From positions 1 through 8,371 of the forward strand of contig DRQE01000061.1 in NCBI GenBank assembly GCA_011371515.1: a stretch of DNA of 8,371 nt, written 5' to 3'. A model generated the notes under the pieces. That model ran no database searches. It worked only from the letters and a program-made list of their open reading frames with translations, and had not been told where the DNA came from. Numbering within the stretch: position 1 is the stretch's first letter; every line of letters begins with the position of its first letter. The DNA comes from Deltaproteobacteria bacterium. GTDB lineage: Bacteria; Desulfobacterota; GWC2-55-46; DRQE01. Of the stretch, positions 6,178 through 8,371 are shown one piece after another. Position numbers and translations under genes: made by a program.

Positions 6178-7392
6178 ATGAGAAGAGCCGGTATCGTCAC
6201 ATATCTTATAGCGGTGGTTAGTGTGGTTGTGCTCTGTTATGGCACAGCCTCTGCCGCCAAGAAGGATACAAGAAAGCTCTGTGCCGACTGCCACAAAGAG
6301 GTGGCAGGCTTTTTCGACAAAAAAAGGGTGCACAAGCCTGTTGCAGGCGGGCAGTGTACGGCATGCCACAATCCCCATGCCTCGAAGCACAAAAACCTCA
6401 TAGGAGAAAGCAGAGACGAGCTCTGTTACGGATGCCACAAGAAGGATAAACTCCTTAAGGGCAATGTGGTACACCAGCCGGTTGTGGAGGGGCTGTGTCT
6501 TGAGTGTCATGCCTCCCATTCAAGTGATAAGAGGGCTCTCTTGAAAGGTGCCGAGGCAGAGCTATGTTTCGGATGTCATAAGAAAGAGAATATAGAGGGA
6601 AAGAAGTTTGTCCATCCAGAGGTGAGAAAGGGCAGGTGCACCACCTGTCACGATCCACATGGCTCCACACTGGAGGGGCTTATCGTAAAGAACAATATGT
6701 GTATATCCTGCCATAAGGGGGGCTCAAAGACTCTGCGCACAGCACATTCGGGTCTCAATGTTAGCGGCACACAATGTCTTTCATGCCACAGTCCACACTC
6801 TTCCGACAACAGGGGCATAATAAAGGCAAATGTGCACGCACCCTTTGCCGAGGGTAAGTGCAATGTATGTCACAAGCAGGGCTCAAAAGAGATCGTAAAA
6901 GCCGATTACACCATGTGCCTCGATTGTCACGAAAATTCTATGCAGAGCTTTTACAAACGGTATAGCCACCTTATGGCTGGCAAAGATGACAACTTCTGTG
7001 CCGACTGTCATACACCCCACGCAAGTGATGAGAGGGCACTGCTCAGAGATAGAGAGGATAAGACCTGCTGGCAGTGTCACGAGGATACAAGAAGCTTCAC
7101 ACACAGTGCAAGATATATACACCCTGACCTCAAGAAGTGTCTCGACTGCCATGTCTCCCATGGCTCTAACGCAAGATACATGCTTGCTGCAGGAGACAAT
7201 ACCTGTTCTATGGAAGGATGCCATCCCTCACAGGGAAGGTTCACCCACCCTGTGGGAGACGATGCGATAGACCCTCGCTCCAGAGAGCCCATGAACTGCT
7301 CTACATGCCATAATCCCATGGGTTCACCAGAGGAGTTCATATTGAGGGCAGGAAAGGTTATGGAGCTATGTATAAAGTGTCATCAAATATAG
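6178..7392 (+). CDS. Secreted 16-haem c-type cytochrome (15 CXXCH plus one CX4CH)
   Basis: A 404-residue protein. The signal peptide MRRAGIVTYLIAVVSVVVLC runs on to a TASA/A-type cleavage site near residue 26; the Cys at 20 lacks a lipobox, so it is probably soluble or assembled rather than lipidated. CXXCH motifs start at Cys 35, 60, 83, 107, 130, 154, 175, 200, 228, 247, 274, 297, 321, 374 and 398, with a CX4CH (CSMEGCH) at 343. Sixteen non-motif histidines are present, one per haem. Residues 35-232 repeat the 9-haem plan of the preceding gene. The C-terminal seven-haem part differs and ends in a THPVG-type trihaem module like that of the pentahaem cytochrome. A weak Shine-Dalgarno (GGATGG, 6163-6168) precedes the ATG. 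It probably exchanges electrons with the upstream lipoprotein cytochrome; this is inference. Confidence 0.9.
   Translation: MRRAGIVTYLIAVVSVVVLCYGTASAAKKDTRKLCADCHKEVAGFFDKKRVHKPVAGGQCTACHNPHASKHKNLIGESRDELCYGCHKKDKLLKGNVVHQPVVEGLCLECHASHSSDKRALLKGAEAELCFGCHKKENIEGKKFVHPEVRKGRCTTCHDPHGSTLEGLIVKNNMCISCHKGGSKTLRTAHSGLNVSGTQCLSCHSPHSSDNRGIIKANVHAPFAEGKCNVCHKQGSKEIVKADYTMCLDCHENSMQSFYKRYSHLMAGKDDNFCADCHTPHASDERALLRDREDKTCWQCHEDTRSFTHSARYIHPDLKKCLDCHVSHGSNARYMLAAGDNTCSMEGCHPSQGRFTHPVGDDAIDPRSREPMNCSTCHNPMGSPEEFILRAGKVMELCIKCHQI
6280..6873 (+). repeat. 9-haem module of the 16-haem cytochrome
   Basis: Residues 35-232. One single motif, three pairs, then two motifs 28 residues apart (200 and 228), with C-to-C spacings 25, 23, 24, 23, 24, 21, 25 and 28. 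Its closing segment (TAHSGLNVSGTQCLSCHSPH, then VHAPF and CNVCH) matches both module ends in the upstream 26-haem protein. Confidence 0.7.
7204..7224 (+). other. CX4CH haem-binding motif
   Basis: Codons for Cys-Ser-Met-Glu-Gly-Cys-His (residues 343-349). CX4CH haem attachment is known from tetrahaem cytochromes c3. It falls at the position expected for the fourteenth haem of this protein, and keeping it brings the haem count to 16, equal to the non-motif histidines. It also starts the terminal trihaem module. Confidence 0.7.
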
Positions 7393-8297
7393 TAAATATC
7401 CCGAGGTTAAGGCCACTGGTAGTAGCCTTATTGCTTGTGGCACTGTGGGCAAACGGTGCCATCGGGGCAGAGACCAAGAGGGTAAGGCTCATCTCACTAA
7501 TAGCGATAGATGAGTTCATGGGAAGACTCAAAGAGCCGGGTGGGCTGTTCTATGACGGCACAAAGAAAAGGCTATATGTGGCAGACAGTGGAAATAAACG
7601 GCTCGTATCCTTTGACGAGGAGTTCAGGTATCTTTCAGAGCTCTCGCACAGGGGGTTCTCCATACCGCTCGGTATAGTAAAGACATCGGCAGGAGAATTC
7701 TACATAACCGATGCAAAGACAGGGGAGATAAAGTTTGTCGATGTGAAGAATAAGGCGATTGTGCCGCTGAAAATAAAGGGGCTTGATGGTAAGAAGAAGT
7801 TTGTGGCAGGAAGACTCAGCCTTGACGAAAAGGAAAACCTTGTGGTAACCGACAGACTCAACAAGAGAATACTCATCTTAAAAAGGGATGGCACACTCGT
7901 TAAAGCAATAGAGCCAGAGCTCAAAGGGCTTTATGGATTCTCCGATGTAAAGGTGGATAGCCGTGGCTACATATATGCGGTGGATACAATAGGCCGTAAA
8001 GTCTATATATTCGACAACACCGGTAGACTTGTAAGAAGATTTGGGACAAGTAATAATAAGCTTATGCGCTTTCCTGTAAGCGTTGCCGTTGACTCAAGGG
8101 GATATATATATGTGCTCGACCGACACAGTGGAAGAATACTGGTATTCAATGATAAAGGGGTGCTGCAACATCTGCTTTTAAGAAAAGGGGTCTCTCCGGG
8201 AGAGTTGTATAACCCCGGCTACATATACATAGATGGAAAGAACAGAATTTACACCATAGACGGCAACAGGGTACAGATATTCTTGGAAGGCGACTAA
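7368..8297 (+). CDS. Exported NHL-repeat beta-propeller protein
   Basis: A 309-residue protein. The N-terminal hydrophobic stretch LRPLVVALLLVALWANGAIG is followed by a probable cleavage at IGA/ET (34/35). The mature part shows repeated NHL/propeller blades: 'LKEPGGLFYDGTKKRLYVAD' with NKRLVSFD; 'IPLGIVKTSAGEFYITDAKT'; 'LSLDEKENLVVTDRLNKRIL'; 'FSDVKVDSRGYIYAVDTIGR' with KVYIFD; 'FPVSVAVDSRGYIYVLDRHS'; and 'YNPGYIYIDGKNRIYTIDGN'. That is about six blades, the usual number for NHL domains, which act as binding platforms rather than haem carriers. The start overlaps the end of the 16-haem gene by 25 nt; GTG 7377 is an alternative start giving a 16-nt overlap. No catalytic residues are recognised. 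A scaffold role for the surrounding cytochromes is inference from gene order. Confidence 0.85.
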   Translation: MYKVSSNIVNIPRLRPLVVALLLVALWANGAIGAETKRVRLISLIAIDEFMGRLKEPGGLFYDGTKKRLYVADSGNKRLVSFDEEFRYLSELSHRGFSIPLGIVKTSAGEFYITDAKTGEIKFVDVKNKAIVPLKIKGLDGKKKFVAGRLSLDEKENLVVTDRLNKRILILKRDGTLVKAIEPELKGLYGFSDVKVDSRGYIYAVDTIGRKVYIFDNTGRLVRRFGTSNNKLMRFPVSVAVDSRGYIYVLDRHSGRILVFNDKGVLQHLLLRKGVSPGELYNPGYIYIDGKNRIYTIDGNRVQIFLEGD

Positions 8298-8300
8298 TAC

Positions 8301-8371
8301 ATGCTTCGAAGGGTTGTATACATATTTCTTGCCATTCTGATTGCTGGCTGTGTGGTCAAAGAGCTACCAGA
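8301..8371 (+). CDS. N-terminus of a lipoprotein, cut by the right edge
   Basis: Only 23 codons are visible: a basic start (MLRRVVY), a hydrophobic core (IFLAILI) and the lipobox IAGC with Cys17 as the acylated residue. GGAAGG (8285-8290) is 10 nt upstream of the ATG, and the previous stop is 3 nt upstream, so it belongs to the same operon. The function cannot be seen. Another lipoprotein component of the same extracytoplasmic system is plausible. Confidence 0.75.
   Translation, partial: MLRRVVYIFLAILIAGCVVKELP

Overview
The window is one tightly packed block of nine genes, all on the + strand, with no gap longer than 36 bases. No promoter, terminator, tRNA, rRNA, mobile element or CRISPR array can be supported. 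The first gene (2-514) is cut by the left edge and the last (8301-8371) by the right edge. The spacing (9, 36, -4, 12, 15, 21, -25 and 3 nt) points to one polycistronic operon. The sequence suggests a Gram-negative (diderm) anaerobe: there are three lipoprotein signals, a periplasmic SurA-type chaperone and 47 c-type haem-binding motifs. The frequent ATA (Ile) and AGA/AGG (Arg) codons, together with this gene mix, would fit a Nitrospirota (Thermodesulfovibrio-like) or a desulfuromonad/deltaproteobacterial lineage. That placement is inference.

Layout. 2-514: C-terminal part of an Ig-like (FlgD-type) repeat protein. 524-1654: exported pentahaem cytochrome with fibronectin-III-like domains between its haem groups. 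1691-2248: two-helix membrane protein ending in a HAMP domain with no output domain. 2245-2808: small lipoprotein of the CsgG/LpoB-like type. 2821-4212: SurA/PrsA-like chaperone with a duplicated scaffold and a parvulin domain that lacks its usual histidines. 4228-6156: 26-haem lipoprotein cytochrome with a TTG start. 6178-7392: secreted 16-haem cytochrome (15 CXXCH plus one CX4CH). 7368-8297: exported NHL-type beta-propeller. 8301-end: start of another lipoprotein.

How the genes may work together (inference). The three cytochromes could form a periplasm-to-surface electron path or an extracellular haem assembly. The SurA-like protein would help these His-rich secreted proteins fold, the CsgG-like lipoprotein might take part in outer-membrane assembly, and the NHL propeller would be a docking or scaffold protein. 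No beta-barrel porin and no quinol-oxidising cytochrome is visible here, so any complete electron conduit would need genes outside the window.

The most informative observations are these. The two large cytochromes share a modular plan, in which a 9-haem unit is reused and one copy is expanded to 17 haems. Non-motif histidines nearly equal haem motifs in both proteins (27 for 26, and 16 for 16). The chaperone has a tandemly duplicated scaffold with one PPIase lost and the other degenerate. A perfect 14-bp inverted repeat lies inside the first cytochrome gene.
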